Shown: positions 8,505 through 19,349 of the stretch, piece after piece | Numbering within the stretch: position 1 is the first letter of the stretch | Layout of the letters: each line of letters starts with the position of its first letter | Assembly (NCBI RefSeq): GCF_029689945.1 | Contig: NZ_CP121451.1 | Span: forward strand, 3,844,001-3,908,000 | From: Paenibacillus amylolyticus | GTDB taxonomy: Bacteria > Bacillota > Bacilli > Paenibacillales > Paenibacillaceae | DNA length: 64,000 nucleotides | Direction: 5' to 3' | Position numbers and translations under genes: made by a program | The notes under the pieces: model-generated | Seen by the model: only the letters and a program-made list of their open reading frames with translations | The model's database searches: none | Told to the model about the DNA's origin: nothing

Positions 8505-10711
8505 GTGGCGAAAATACATGTGCTTGATGAGCATATTGCCAACCAGATTGCGGCGGGTGAAGTGGTCGAACGGCCTGCGTCTGTTGTCAAAGAGTTGCTC
8601 GAAAACTCGGTGGATGCAGGCGCCACCAAGATTGAAGTCACCGTGGAAGAGGGCGGACTCCTCAGTATTCGTGTCAAAGACAATGGCTCGGGTATTGAGC
8701 CTGAGGATATGGAAACCGCCTTTTATCGTCATGCGACCAGCAAAATAGCTCATGGCCGGGATCTGTTCCAGATCACAAGCCTTGGATTCCGCGGGGAAGC
8801 CTTGGCGAGTATTGCCGCAGTGTCCAAGGTAGAGGTATTATCGGCAAGTGATAATGACGGGCGAGGTCGCCGCATTGTAATTGAAGGCGGGAACTTAATC
8901 TCTCATGAAGATGCAACCTCACCCCAAGGTACAGATTTTGCAGTGAAAGAACTATTTTACAATACACCAGCCAGACTCAAATATATGAAAACGATCCAGA
9001 CGGAACTTGGACATATATCTGATGTTCTTTACCGGATGGCCATGTCTCATCCCAACATTTCGTTCCGATTGCGCCATAATGAGAATGTGCTGCTTCAGAC
9101 GTTGGGTAATGGCGACCTGCTGCAAGTGGTTGCAGCGATCTATGGGACAAGTGCTGCCAAAGCGATGCTTCCCATCCAGGGAGAAAGCCTGGATTACCGG
9201 GTAAGCGGGCTGATCAGCCTGCCAGAATGGACACGAGCGAATCGTGGGGGATGTCAACCATTGTTAATGGGCGGTTTGTTCGCAATTACGGTCTCAATCA
9301 GGCAATTCTCAAAGCCTACCATACCTTGCTGCCCATCAACAGGTTCCCGCTTGTCGTGGTGCAGTTGGAGATGCATCCGTCGCTTGTGGATGTGAACGTG
9401 CATCCGGCCAAGCTGGAGGTTCGCTTCAGCAAGGAACCGGAATTGTATGAATTCGTGGAGACGACTTTGCGAGGCATACTCCGGCAGGAGGTATTGATTC
9501 CACAGGTCAAAAAACAACAGATCCGGCGTGGAGACGATAGTTCCTTTATTCAGGAACAATTTCTCTTTCCACGTGGTCCGCTTAAAGAATCTACTGATGC
9601 AGAAGGGCATGGTCAACAGGGCCCACTGGGGAAACCTGCCAGTCCATTGTTAAAGTTGATTGCAGAAGATGATGATCTGGATTTAGATGCTCCGGCGGAT
9701 GTGACTGCAACACAGCCGGTAGCTGAACAGGGGCAGAACGTACCGTTGCCCGAAGCTCCACCTGAGGTTACACATTCTTCTGAGCAGTTGGAAAGTTGGA
9801 GCGGGGATATTTTGCAGAAGGGAACTGTTCACGATGTGGGGCAGACAACCGCTAACGTGCAGGACGGGACTAAAGCTGGAAGTGCAGATTCCTCCGAAAC
9901 ATCTCCAGAGGCTGACCCTACTTCTCAAGATCGTGTAGCAACAGAAAAACCGCTGACTGAAGGCAAACCGGTAACGTATCGATCCGATTCCGTATATTCG
10001 CCCGTCAGGGAAGCACGTTCACCATACAGTCCGTCTTCGAATGCGAGAAATGAACGGCCGTGGAAAACTTCAGGTTTGCCTGATGCCACTAAACTTGCTG
10101 CTGCCATTCAATCGGATGCGTCCATGCCTTCATTTCCCGAGCTGAGTCTGATTGGTCAGCATCATGGTACGTATTTGATCGCGCAAAATGACCAAGGTTT
10201 ATATTTGATCGATCAGCATGCGGCTCATGAACGCGTGAATTATGAGTATTATTACGAGAAATTTGGCAATCCTGCTCAGGCATCACAGAAGCTGCTGCTG
10301 CCGATTACGCTGGAGTTCACACCTTCAGAGACTGAAAAGCTGAAAACAAGACTCGCCTGGTTCGAGCAGGCAGGCGTATATTTGGAGCATTTTGGTGGAC
10401 AGACGTTTCGTGTGCGCTCTCATCCGTTCTGGTTCCCCAAAGGAGACGAGAAAGACATTATCGAGGAAATGTCCGAATGGGTTCTGAGTGAACGCAGCAT
10501 AGACGTCGCCAAGATGCGGGAAGCAGCATCGATTATGTGCTCCTGTAAGGCATCCATCAAAGCCAACCAGAAGCTGACGGATCAGGAAGCAGAAGTGCTG
10601 ATTCAGCGTCTGGGTTCATGCCGTCAGCCCTACACTTGTCCGCATGGGCGGCCCATTGTAATTTCATTTTCAACGTATGATCTGGAAAAATTATTTAAAC
10701 GAGTGATGTAG
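8505..10711 (+). CDS. mutL: DNA mismatch repair protein MutL (apparent frameshift)
   Basis: MutL is the GHKL-ATPase partner of MutS, and in Firmicutes also the nicking endonuclease. The N-terminus shows the ATP-binding motifs (AAGEVVERP, DNGSGI, SLGFRGEAL). The C-terminal domain has the endonuclease motif DQHAAHERVNYE, a CSCKASIKANQ segment, and CPHGRP near the end. The frame breaks in the G-run 9246-9250; one more G gives RANRGG followed by MSTIVNGRFV, the expected conserved strand, and a product of 735 residues. About 200 residues of Pro/Glu/Ser-rich linker join the two domains. It begins 21 bases after mutS with GGGGAGGGG as ribosome site, so the two are co-transcribed. Confidence 0.93.
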
Positions 10712-10728
10712 CTATTTAGGGGGACATT

Positions 10729-11513
10729 ATGTACATTACAACCGGTGACAAGGAGATTGCCTCTCAGGTGGAGCGTGCGCTTAAGCTCGCTGAAACGACA
10801 GGAGGTACCTACGTACCGCGCAATAGAACGTCTTTACCCAGACTGATTGAACATTATGGTATCAGCGAAATATTGGTTGTGCTTAATGGCAGAGCACGTT
10901 TATATCGCAAAGATGGGACGGAGCTTGAGTTCCACCCCAGTATGGGATTTGTTCGCGCTAAACGGGTTCTAAGAGGGGAAGACGATCCCATGCTGGAGGC
11001 TGGTGCGGTGCTTGAGGGAGACACGATTGTTGATTGTACCGCTGGACTGGGTTCAGATGCGCTGGTATTTTCGGTTGCGGCTGGTACGCATGGACGGGTC
11101 ATCGCCTGTGAAAGTTCGCAACCGCTATATACCCTGCTTCTGGAAGGCATGTCCCATTATAAGAGCAATCAACCCTTGGTGGATGAGGCTTTCCGGCGCA
11201 TAGATCTGCGGCACGTGGATCACCTTGAGTTATTGCGTTCCATGCCGGATCGAAGCTGTGACACTGTATATTTCGACCCCATGTTCCGTGAACCGATGAT
11301 GGATTCAAGTGCAATACAGCCCTTGCGAGATTATGCGAATGCTCATGCGCTGGATGAACAGAGCATTGTGGAAGCGAAACGGGTTGCCCGTAAACGGGTA
11401 GTGATGAAGAGAAGCGCGGCAGCGCGGAGTTTGACAGGCTCGGATTTGAAATACTTGATCGGGCTAATGCAAAAACCCTGTACGGAGTGATTAATGTTGA
11501 ACGTGGAAGTTAA
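10729..11513 (+). CDS. Class I SAM-dependent methyltransferase, RsmJ-like (apparent frameshift)
   Basis: This protein shows a Rossmann methyltransferase core: VDCTAGLGSDAL (SAM-binding loop), an acidic strand end in VIACESS, and DPMFRE as the catalytic-site motif. The last motif resembles RsmJ, which methylates a guanine in 16S rRNA. As read the frame ends at 11490 with an unrelated-looking tail. One extra G in the GG at 11442-11443 changes the tail to LDRANAKTLYGVINVERGS and moves the stop to 11513, giving 261 residues. That tail is the typical end of the family, so the break is probably an error. The corrected gene overlaps the miaA start by 20 bases. The exact RNA target is inference. Confidence 0.75.
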
Positions 11514-12450
11514 ACCAAAACCTAAGCTGCTTGTGCTGGTTGGGCCGACAGCAGTAGGCAAAACAAGAATGAGCATCGAGCTTGCCCAAGCTTTCAATTG
11601 TGAGATTATCTCAGGGGATTCGATGCAGGTATATCGTGAAATGGATATTGGAACAGCCAAGATTAGCTCTGAAGAAATGAAGGGTGTACCTCATCATCTC
11701 ATTGATATTCATGAGCCGGAATACCCATATTCTGTGGCCGAGTTTCAGGAAAGCTGTACACGATTGATCAGTGAAATTCATGAACGCGGTAAAATGCCTT
11801 TTATTGTAGGTGGTACCGGGTTATATGTGGAATCCGTATGTTACGGCTTTCAATTTTCGGATAGTGGTTCAGATGAAGCGTTCAGAGAGGAACAATTCAG
11901 CTATGCGGAGCAGCATGGAGCACAGGCCCTTCATGATCGATTGAGGGAAGTGGACCCAGTTAGTGCGGATCGCCTGCATCCGAATGACCAAAGGCGAATT
12001 GTACGTGCGCTTGAGATCCATCACCTTACAGGCGAGAAGTGGTCCGATCAGTTGGCTGTACAGAAGAAGGAGTCACCATATGACCTTCTTATTGTGGGTT
12101 TGACCATGGATCGGCAGAAGTTATATGCCCGGGTAGAAGAGCGAATTGATCTCATGATCGAACAAGGTCTGGTGGATGAGGTGAAATCCCTGTTGGAACG
12201 CGGAGTGGCCAGAGGTCATATTTCCATGCAAGGGCTGGGATATAAGGAAATTGCAGCGTTCTTGCAAGGGGAAGTCAGTTGGGAAGCTGCCGTGGAGTGG
12301 TTGAAGAGGGATACACGTCGATTTGCCAAAAGACAGCTTTCCTGGTTCCGCCATATGAAGGATATTGAATGGGTGGACATGACAGATACCCAGGATTTTG
12401 AAGGGAAATACAAGCAGATAAGTGAATTAATTACTCGGAAATTTCATTGA
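11494..12450 (+). CDS. miaA: tRNA dimethylallyltransferase MiaA
   Basis: MiaA transfers a dimethylallyl group to N6 of A37 in tRNAs reading UNN codons. The 318-residue protein has the P-loop GPTAVGKT (about 17-24), ISGDSMQVY with the catalytic Asp, IGTAK, and VGGTGLY, the standard family motifs. It starts at ATG 11494 with CGGAG upstream and overlaps the end of the corrected methyltransferase gene. In B. subtilis it also lies between mutL and hfq. Nothing looks broken. Confidence 0.95.
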   Translation: MLNVEVKPKPKLLVLVGPTAVGKTRMSIELAQAFNCEIISGDSMQVYREMDIGTAKISSEEMKGVPHHLIDIHEPEYPYSVAEFQESCTRLISEIHERGKMPFIVGGTGLYVESVCYGFQFSDSGSDEAFREEQFSYAEQHGAQALHDRLREVDPVSADRLHPNDQRRIVRALEIHHLTGEKWSDQLAVQKKESPYDLLIVGLTMDRQKLYARVEERIDLMIEQGLVDEVKSLLERGVARGHISMQGLGYKEIAAFLQGEVSWEAAVEWLKRDTRRFAKRQLSWFRHMKDIEWVDMTDTQDFEGKYKQISELITRKFH

Positions 12451-12503
12451 TTTGAGCGAGTATTAGTATTCTTCTGACACGCATTGATAAGATCAGGATA
12501 TGT

Positions 12504-12547
12504 AAACCTCTACCTTTTATTAATCAAAAGGCTAGAGGTTTTTATTT
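12504..12547 (+). terminator. Intrinsic terminator after miaA
   Basis: AACCTCTA...CTTTT pairs with AAAAG...TAGAGGTT around an AT-rich loop and is followed by TTTATTT. The A-rich 5' flank may let it work on both strands. Confidence 0.8.
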
Positions 12548-12741
12548 ATCACTAGAACAGATGAAAGAGATTATGAATGCGTCAAACAACGAATGAATGT
12601 GATTTAAAATGAAGATATTGTCCCTCTTTTGCAAAACTGGCAAGCGGTGTATAATGGATAAGTCTTCTATTTATTCATCTCGCCAGGAATGGGTATAAAA
12701 TAGCAGACAAGGGGTTTTTGTGGATTATATGAAACTGTTCA

Positions 12742-12750
12742 TGATATAAT
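12742..12750 (+). promoter_or_regulatory. Candidate extended -10 promoter of hfq
   Basis: TGATATAAT is an extended -10. The -35 region is poor (TGGATT at 12721-12726, spacing 18). The transcript would have a leader of about 65 bases. Confidence 0.45.
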
Positions 12751-12822
12751 AGCACGAAAGCTACTCAGCGATATTGAATATTACTTGAATACAATTCAAA
12801 TGAACCAATGGGGGTACGGCTA

Positions 12823-13065
12823 ATGAACAAGTCCATCAACATCCAAGATACGTTCTTGAACCAACTGCGGAAAGAAAATATTCCTGCTACGGTCTATCTG
12901 ACCAACGGCTTCCAAATCCGCGGGACGATCAAGGCATTTGACAATTTTACGATCGTCATTGACAGCGACGGACGCCAGCAAATGGTCTACAAGCATGCCA
13001 TCTCCACGTTCACGCCGCAACGCAGCGTATCGCTGATGCAGCAAGATAACAGCGGCGAAGCTTAA
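12823..13065 (+). CDS. hfq: RNA chaperone Hfq
   Basis: Hfq forms a hexameric Sm-like ring that binds small RNAs and mRNA. The 80-residue protein shows Sm1 ([20 protein letters not shown] and on) and Sm2 with the YKHAIST motif whose Tyr-Lys-His residues line the proximal RNA pore. ATG 12823 follows GGGGGTAC. An earlier in-frame ATG at 12808 overlaps that ribosome site and is not favoured. The position after miaA is the same as in Bacillus and many proteobacteria. A terminator follows directly, so it is probably monocistronic. Confidence 0.95.
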   Translation: MNKSINIQDTFLNQLRKENIPATVYLTNGFQIRGTIKAFDNFTIVIDSDGRQQMVYKHAISTFTPQRSVSLMQQDNSGEA

Positions 13066-13122
13066 AAAAATTACGAAACCTTTTCATCAACCATTTCGTC
13101 TACAAGTATAAGTTTTGAAACA

Positions 13123-13151
13123 GAGCAACCTGAATAAAGGGTTGTTCTTTT
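13123..13151 (+). terminator. Intrinsic terminator after hfq
   Basis: GAGCAACC pairs with GGTTGTTC (one G-U pair) around a short A-rich loop, followed by TTTT. Confidence 0.7.
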
Positions 13152-13235
13152 CATTCCGGGCAAAATATGTTTAATATATGTTTGAGCCAACAGACGAATA
13201 GAATTTATGCAACCGAAAGGGAGTCAGGAGGTAAC

Positions 13236-15915
13236 ATGCCAAACGATCCGTTGTCGAGGTCTAACAATCGCAACAACAATAACAAGTCATCCAAAAAAGC
13301 GAAGCCAAAGACCTCTAAAAAGAAAAAAATTACGGGTAAACGCGTTGGATGGACAATGTTTTTCACAATGGCAATCGCCATATTCTGTGCACTAGGCGGA
13401 TATTTATTTATTATGGTGAGTGGTGAAAATCTGCTCAAAGCCAACAAGGACAAAACCACAATTAATGAAACTTCAAAAGTATATGATCGCAATGGCCAAT
13501 TAATGGGGAGCTGTCCATTCAGAAGCTGGAACCCGTCAAAGAAGATGATATTCCTGAACTGGTGAAGCAAGCCTTTGTTGCAACAGAGGATAAACGTTTC
13601 TACGACCACCAAGGTGTGGATATCTGGTCCATTGGCCGTGCTGCGGTTAAGGATGTCATGGCTCGTTCCATGGTGGAAGGTGGTAGTACACTTACCCAGC
13701 AGCTTGCCAAAAACATGTTCTTGTCCCGTGATAAAACGTTCTTCCGTAAAGCAACCGAAGTATCGATTGCCATGGCATTAGAGCGCAAGTACACAAAAGA
13801 CGAGATATTAACGATGTATCTTAACCGGATTTTCTTCGGTCATCAGCGTTACGGGATTAAAGCGGCATCTGAATTTTATTTTGGAGTTACGGATCTCAAT
13901 CGTTTGAAGTTGTGGCAAATTGCTACATTGGCGGCCATGCCGAAAGGGCCTTCGGCCTATAACCCGGTAAGCAATCCAAACGACTCCAAAGCACGTCGTG
14001 GTGTGGTATTGCAGCTGATGTACGAACAAGGCTACATTACCAAGGCGGAGATGGATGAAGCAAAAGAAATTAATTATAACTACAAGCGACCTGAAAAAGA
14101 TCAGAAGTATCAAGCCTTTATTGATTATGTACTCCGTGAAGCAGAGCGAGTAACAGGGAAAACGGAAGATGATCTGAACATCGGCGGATACAAAATCTAT
14201 ACAACCATGGATGCCCAGGCTCAAACTGCCATGGAAACTGCTTTTACAGATGACAGTCTGTTCGAGGCAAGTAAAGACGATCAACAGGTTCAAGGTTCCA
14301 TGGTAATCATGAACCACGAGAATGGCAGTCTCGTTGCCCTTCTGGGTGGACGGGATTATCAGACGAAGGGTTATAGCCGGGTAACACAGAGTCGAAGACA
14401 ACCGGGATCAGCTTTTAAACCGATCGTGTCTTATGCTCCGGCACTTGAAACAGGAAACTACAGTGCCAACTCATCCCTGAGTAATGCGAAGCAATGTTTT
14501 GGTAATTACTGTCCGGGTAACTTGCATGGATACTCTTCGACGATCAGTATGACAGATGCCATTACGAAGTCGGAAAATATTCCCGCGGTTTGGTTGCTTG
14601 ATAAAATAGGTGTTAACACAGGTATTAATTTTGCTAAGAGTGTAGGTATACAGCTGACAGATGAAGACAAAAACTTGGCGATTGCCCTCGGTGGTCTGAG
14701 TAAAGGTACAAATACACTGGAAATGGCACAAGCCTATAGTGCATTTGCGAACCTGGGAGAATACCGACAAGCCTATTCAATCAAGGAAATTAAGGATAGC
14801 ACAGGCAAAACCACGTATAAACACGATAACTCGGACACAACGCGTGTCATGAGCGAGCAAAATGCATATCAGCTTACACAGATGCTGCAAAACGTTGTTA
14901 ATGACGGTACGGGGCGTTCAGCACGTCTGGATCGTCCGGTAGCGGGTAAAACAGGAACGGTTCAAAGTGGTATCTCCGGCAACAGCGCCAACCGTGATGT
15001 ATGGTTCGTTGGATACACACCGGAATGGACTGCCGCAGTCTGGATGGGCTATGACAATCCAGATGCCAATCATATGCTTAAGAACAGCAGTAAGCTGTCC
15101 GCAGCTTTCTTTGCCAAGGTCATGGGAGATGCTCTAAAAGGTGTTCCAGTGAAACAATTCAAAACTCCGGCGGGAGGGCAGGCACCTCCGCCAGCAGAAG
15201 AACCGGAACAACCAGCACTGTCCGTTAGTGGTCTGAGCGGATCATATGATCCAAATGCTCAAACCGTCTCACTGAGTTGGACTGGGACGGGTGACGCGAG
15301 CACGCCATATCGGGTGTATCGTAAGGAAACCTCCGAAAGCCAGTTCACGCATCTCATTGATTCAGTAGGATCGACGAGTGCCCAAGATTTAAGTGCGTTG
15401 CCTGGCCTGACCTATGAGTACTATGTGACAGCCTACGACTTGGCATCAGGGCAGGAGACAGATCCATCCAACACCATTTCCCTGATGATTGAAGCGCAGG
15501 AAGTGCCACCGGAGGAGCCTGATTCTGGTATAGACCCAGGGACAGAAACAAATCCTGAGCAGCCAGGTACGGAGAATCCGGACAATGGTTCACCGGATAA
15601 TGGCAACTCGAACGGTAATAATGGTAATGGTAATGAAAATGGCAATAACGGAAACGGTAATGGAAATAGTAATAACGGAAACAACGGAAACAATGGTAAT
15701 AACGGTGGAGCCGGCCAAGGTAACGGTCAACCTGGGGAGGAAACACGAACCCACCTGGTCAGGGAACACCAGATTCAAGCGGTACCGATGAAGGCTCCGG
15801 TGACGGGGGCTTAACAACGCCAGGTGAGATCGTAACTCCTCCGGACAGTGGAACAAGTGGTGATAATGGAGGAACAGATGCATCGGCAGATTCTCAAACT
15901 GGAACCGGCGGTTAA
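13236..15915 (+). CDS. Class A penicillin-binding protein (PBP1A/1B family) with FN3 domain and Asn/Gly tail (two apparent frameshifts)
   Basis: This is a bifunctional peptidoglycan synthase, 893 residues when two bases are restored. A basic Asn/Lys-rich cytoplasmic tail precedes one membrane helix (about 40-65). The GT51 glycosyltransferase follows (TEDKRFYDHQG with catalytic Glu, then GGSTLTQQLAKN). The transpeptidase has PGSAFKP (Ser nucleophile), SEN and AGKTGT. An FN3-like domain (about 15220-15490) and an Asn/Gly-rich tail end the protein. One G is missing in the run at 13505-13508, restoring GQLMGELSIQKLEPV, and one at 15734-15737. The latter replaces a nonsense end at 15814 by a Gly/Thr/Ser-rich end at 15915. 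ATG 13236 follows AGTCAGGAGG. It should act at the outer face of the membrane. Confidence 0.92.
15600..15706 (+). repeat. In-gene Asn-Gly codon repeat (AAY-GGN units)
   Basis: Within the PBP tail, repeats such as AATGGT, AACGGA and AATGGC encode alternating Asn and Gly for about 35 residues. The repeat is degenerate at third positions, which suggests selection on the protein rather than recent slippage. It is probably a flexible spacer in the cell wall. Confidence 0.8.
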
Positions 15916-15956
15916 GCCAATGAATACCAAATGACTGCACCATAGCTAAATTGATA

Positions 15957-15997
15957 AAACCTGCTTCCCGGAAACTCGGTGAAGCAGGTTTTTTTGG
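15957..15997 (+). terminator. Intrinsic terminator after the PBP gene
   Basis: ACCTGCTTC pairs with GAAGCAGGT, followed by seven or more T residues. It sits just after the corrected stop at 15915, which supports that stop over the one at 15814. Confidence 0.9.
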
Positions 15998-16112
15998 TTA
16001 TACGCACCTTCTATATATAGAAGATCATTTAATGGAAAAATGGGACATAGCTTGATTTTGAGTGTATACCTTAAATATGGTAAGCTGTAACTATTCGTAA
16101 TACGTTGTGCAC

Positions 16113-16140
16113 GGGCGGGTCCAGAGCGCTGAACCCACCC
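16113..16140 (+). other. Hairpin in the leader of the Ntdp-like gene
   Basis: GGGCGGGT and ACCCACCC flank an inner CAG/CTG stem with loop AGCG; two mismatches interrupt a stem of about 10 pairs. There is no T-run, so it is not an intrinsic terminator. It may be an mRNA 5' structure. Confidence 0.4.
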
Positions 16141-16215
16141 TGCGGACGTTATTACATTGTTCACCAATAACATCAGAGCAGGTCACGGACCTGTAGTCGG
16201 CAAAGAGGGGTTCGT

Positions 16216-16779
16216 ATGAAACGGAAATTCGGGGACCGCGCGAACTGGCGCCGGATTACGAACCGACAATTCACATGCCGGTTCGTTCAATCCAAAATTT
16301 TTACAGGTTATATTACGTTGTACACCATACAGGATTTGAAGGAACCTTTGTGGAAAACTTATGGAGGCAGTACCTTCTGTATCGCAGATAAAGGTTATTC
16401 CTGGCTGCAATACTATCCGAAGGGAGAGCACTTTGTAGTTACAGCGATGTTTGATGATCAGGAACGGATTGTGGAATGGTATATTGATACATGCCGTAGC
16501 CAGGGAATAACGGATCAGGGCGTTCCTTGGTTTGATGATCTGTATCTGGATGTCGTTGTGCTCAAAGATGGAGAAGTTTTTTTGCTGGATGAAGATGAGC
16601 TTGAAGACGCCTTGTCACGGAAGCATATTACGACAGGTGATTACGACTTGGCCAACAAAACGGCGAAGGAACTGCTGCATGCCATTGATGCACATGTCTT
16701 CCCATATTTTCAGTTATCGCTGAAGCACAGACAAAGTTTGTTTGAGAATGGAGAGTTTCGAAAAAACATTCAGATTTAA
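16216..16779 (+). CDS. DUF402 family nucleoside tri-/diphosphatase (Ntdp, YgaC-like)
   Basis: This 187-residue protein fits the DUF402 family, whose Staphylococcus and Bacillus members (Sa1684, YgaC) hydrolyse nucleoside tri- and diphosphates. Visible features are the basic start with KFGDRANWRR, the central YPKGEHFVVTAMFDD strand, the conserved EWYIDTCR segment, and DDLYLDVVV with a cluster of Asp residues expected to bind metal. The ribosome site AAAGAGGGG precedes ATG 16216. It appears monocistronic. The enzymatic role is family knowledge. Confidence 0.82.
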   Translation: MKRKFGDRANWRRITNRQFTCRFVQSKIFTGYITLYTIQDLKEPLWKTYGGSTFCIADKGYSWLQYYPKGEHFVVTAMFDDQERIVEWYIDTCRSQGITDQGVPWFDDLYLDVVVLKDGEVFLLDEDELEDALSRKHITTGDYDLANKTAKELLHAIDAHVFPYFQLSLKHRQSLFENGEFRKNIQI

Positions 16780-16817
16780 GACATGTACCTAGCCGCAGAA
16801 TTCTTCATGATCCTTCT

Positions 16818-16845
16818 AATATTGGAGCACCTGATAGAATACATT
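16818..16845 (+). promoter_or_regulatory. Candidate sigma-E promoter of spoVK
   Basis: AATATT at 16818-16823, a 14-base spacer and AATACATT at 16838-16845 resemble the sigma-E -35 and -10 elements. B. subtilis spoVK has a sigma-E-dependent promoter. The -10 departs from the CATA consensus at its first base. Confidence 0.5.
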
Positions 16846-16889
16846 AATAATCAGGAGAGTACAGCCCGATAAAATAGAGGTGATGGCGA

Positions 16890-17861
16890 ATGAACGGACG
16901 GGTCATGGCTGCAGGAGAGCAACCAGGAGGCAGACCATCCAGGCAAATTAATATTGTGTTGCGTAACCAGGAACCTCAGATGTTGGTCAAAGATGAAGCG
17001 GCAGCAGTACAGGCAGCCAAGAGCATAACCAAACATGCGCATTTCCAGGAGATACAGGGTGAGTTGGAGCAACTGGTAGGACTTGAAAATATTAAAGAAC
17101 TTGTATTTGAGATCTATGCATTTCTACAGATTGCTCAGATGCGTACTGAGGCAGGATTGCTGAGTGGTGCGCACGTGTATCATATGATCTTCAAAGGTAA
17201 TCCGGGGACCGGTAAGACTACCGTGGCAAGAATTGTTGCCAAGCTCTTTCAGAAGATGGGTGTATTGAGTAAAGGTCATCTTATTGAAGTGGAGCGTGCG
17301 GATCTGGTTGGAGAATACATCGGTCACACGGCGCAGAAAACAAGAGATTTGGTCAAGAAGGCACTTGGTGGCATATTGTTCATTGATGAAGCTTACAGTT
17401 TGGCCCGCGGAGGAGAGAAAGATTTTGGCAAGGAAGCGATTGATACGCTTGTGAAATCCATGGAAGATAACAAAAATCAGTTTATATTGATTCTTGCCGG
17501 ATACTCGGAAGAGATTGATTTTTTTCTCCAAACGAATCCGGGACTACCTTCTCGCTTTCCCATTCAAGTGGAATTCCCAGACTATAGCATTGATCAGTTG
17601 ATTCAGATCTCTGAGATTATGGCTAAAGAGCGTGATTATATTCTAATGCCTCAGACCATACTCAAGTTAAAGCAGCATTTGCTTCAGGAGAAAAATGATT
17701 CACTACATGCATTCAGTAATGCCAGATATGTTCGTAACGCCATTGAGCGTTCGATCAGGCATCAGGCGGTTCGTTTGTTGGAACAATACTCAGAAGGCAA
17801 CCCAGGGAAACTGGAGCTGATGACAATCCGTACAGAGGATTTGAACTTTGAGCGAAAGTAA
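16890..17861 (+). CDS. spoVK: Stage V sporulation protein K, AAA+ ATPase
   Basis: SpoVK is a CbbX-like AAA+ ATPase needed for spore maturation in the mother cell. The 323-residue protein has Walker A GNPGTGKT at 103-110 and Walker B ILFIDEAYS at about 158, followed by a sensor-1 region (LILAGYSEEID) and an arginine-finger-type PGLPSRFP segment. The N-terminal 60 residues are variable. GAGGTGAT gives an 8-base spacing to ATG 16890. It precedes hflX as in B. subtilis. The target protein that it remodels is not known from the sequence. Confidence 0.92.
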   Translation: MNGRVMAAGEQPGGRPSRQINIVLRNQEPQMLVKDEAAAVQAAKSITKHAHFQEIQGELEQLVGLENIKELVFEIYAFLQIAQMRTEAGLLSGAHVYHMIFKGNPGTGKTTVARIVAKLFQKMGVLSKGHLIEVERADLVGEYIGHTAQKTRDLVKKALGGILFIDEAYSLARGGEKDFGKEAIDTLVKSMEDNKNQFILILAGYSEEIDFFLQTNPGLPSRFPIQVEFPDYSIDQLIQISEIMAKERDYILMPQTILKLKQHLLQEKNDSLHAFSNARYVRNAIERSIRHQAVRLLEQYSEGNPGKLELMTIRTEDLNFERK

Positions 17862-17980
17862 GCGATAATATAGTTTTTACACCAGCCGGCCGGGCCAACC
17901 GGTTCGGCTTAAGGCATGCCATGGCATATTCGTGGCACGGTATATCAACGGAGCAGTAATTAGAGGGAGTGAACATATAC

Positions 17981-19265
17981 ATGACAAATGGCACGCATGA
18001 TACAGATATGGTCAAAAAAGATCGCGCCGTCTTGGTGAGTCTTGTTACAGATGATGTAAAACGTACAGGTATCAACCCGGAGTATTCTTTAGAAGAACTG
18101 GTCAAACTTGCGGAGACAGCGGGTGTGGAAGTGCTAAGTGTACTTTCTCAGAACAGGGAAAAACGGGATACCAAATGGTTCATTGGTAAAGGTAAGGTGG
18201 AGGAGCTTCGTGCGATTGCAGAGGAACTCGGAGCAACTACAGCTATTTTTGATCAGGAATTGTCAGGCGCGCAGGTTCGAAACCTGGAAGAAACCCTCGA
18301 TCTCAAAATTATTGACCGCACCCAATTGATTTTGGACATCTTTGCACAACGTGCCAACACGAGAGAAGGTATTATTCAAGTGGAATTAGCTCAACATAGC
18401 TACTTGCTGCCCGTTTGTCGGGTCATGGCAAGAACCTGTCCAGACTCGGGGGCGGTATCGGAACAAGAGGTCCGGGTGAGAGCAAGCTGGAAACGGACCG
18501 TCGTCACATCCGTGGTCGCATCGATGATCTGAAACGTCACTTGGAAGAATTGACTCGTCATCGCAAGCTGCATCGTGAACGCCGCAAAAAGACAGGTATC
18601 GTTCAGGTGGCGCTTGTTGGTTATACGAATGCTGGCAAATCAACCTTGCTCAAGCAGTTGACGGCTGCCGATGTGTATATTCAAGATCAGCTATTTGCTA
18701 CTCTGGATCCAACTTCACGCACGATGGAACTTCCAAGTGGCAAAGAAATTGTACTTACCGACACCGTCGGATTTATTCAAAATCTCCCGCATGACCTGAT
18801 TGCAGCATTCCGTGCAACGCTGGAGGAAGTGAATGAAGCAGATCTCATTCTGCATGTTGTGGATGCCTCATCGGCTATGCGCGAAGATCAGATGCGAACG
18901 GTTAACACGATTTTGCAAGAGCTCGGTTCAGGGACAAGCCGCAGTTAGTCCTGTATAACAAAAAAGATGCGTGCACACCAGAGCAGCTTGAGATGCTTCC
19001 ATTGGATAAGGATCACATCAAGGTAAGCGCATTAGACCCTGAGGATCTGCTTAAAATCCGTGAATTGATTCAGACAGAACTAACAGGTGACACGAAACGC
19101 TTCCGTATTCCGGCAGAACGTGGTGACCTTACGTCGGTACTCTACAAAATTGGTGATGTAGTGGATACCAGTTTTGAAGAGAATGATGTCATTTATGAAG
19201 TGGAATTGCAAAAAGGTGAATATGAGAAGTTTGGATATATGCTTGAAGATTTCATTGAATTGTAA
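17981..19265 (+). CDS. hflX: GTPase HflX (two apparent frameshifts)
   Basis: HflX binds 50S subunits and helps split or rescue stalled ribosomes. The N-terminal glycine-rich HflX domain includes [12 protein letters not shown] and [14 protein letters not shown]; the G domain has GYTNAGKST (G1), DTVGF (G3) and NKKD (G4). One C is missing at 18410-18412, restoring [20 protein letters not shown]. One G is missing at 18931-18933, restoring [17 protein letters not shown]. The result is 428 residues. ATG 17981 is chosen over GTG 17969, which lies inside the AGAGGGAG ribosome site. It sits between spoVK and ynbB as in B. subtilis. Confidence 0.92.
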
Positions 19266-19349
19266 TATTCATGACATATTGATGTGATAAGTTGACAGGA
19301 TACTAGATATTTAACATCAGATTCGTGCTATGAAGGGGAATGAAGTAAG

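Larger units (their letters stand above)
12451..12822. other. Intergenic region between miaA and hfq
   Basis: No gene is seen. It contains the miaA terminator at 12504-12547, AT-rich sequence, and the candidate hfq promoter at 12742-12750. A TATAAA at about 12694-12699 could be a second -10 but lacks a convincing -35. Confidence 0.6.

Noticed and set aside
15250..15730. Long open frames on the minus strand opposite the PBP tail.
   Set aside because: They are shadows of the repetitive Asn/Gly codons; their translations are low-complexity His/Tyr/Arg or Phe/Pro/Leu strings without a ribosome site.
18415..19265. Two separate small GTPase-related genes after a truncated hflX.
   Set aside because: They are parts of one hflX broken by two missing bases; the corrected protein is continuous with all motifs in order.
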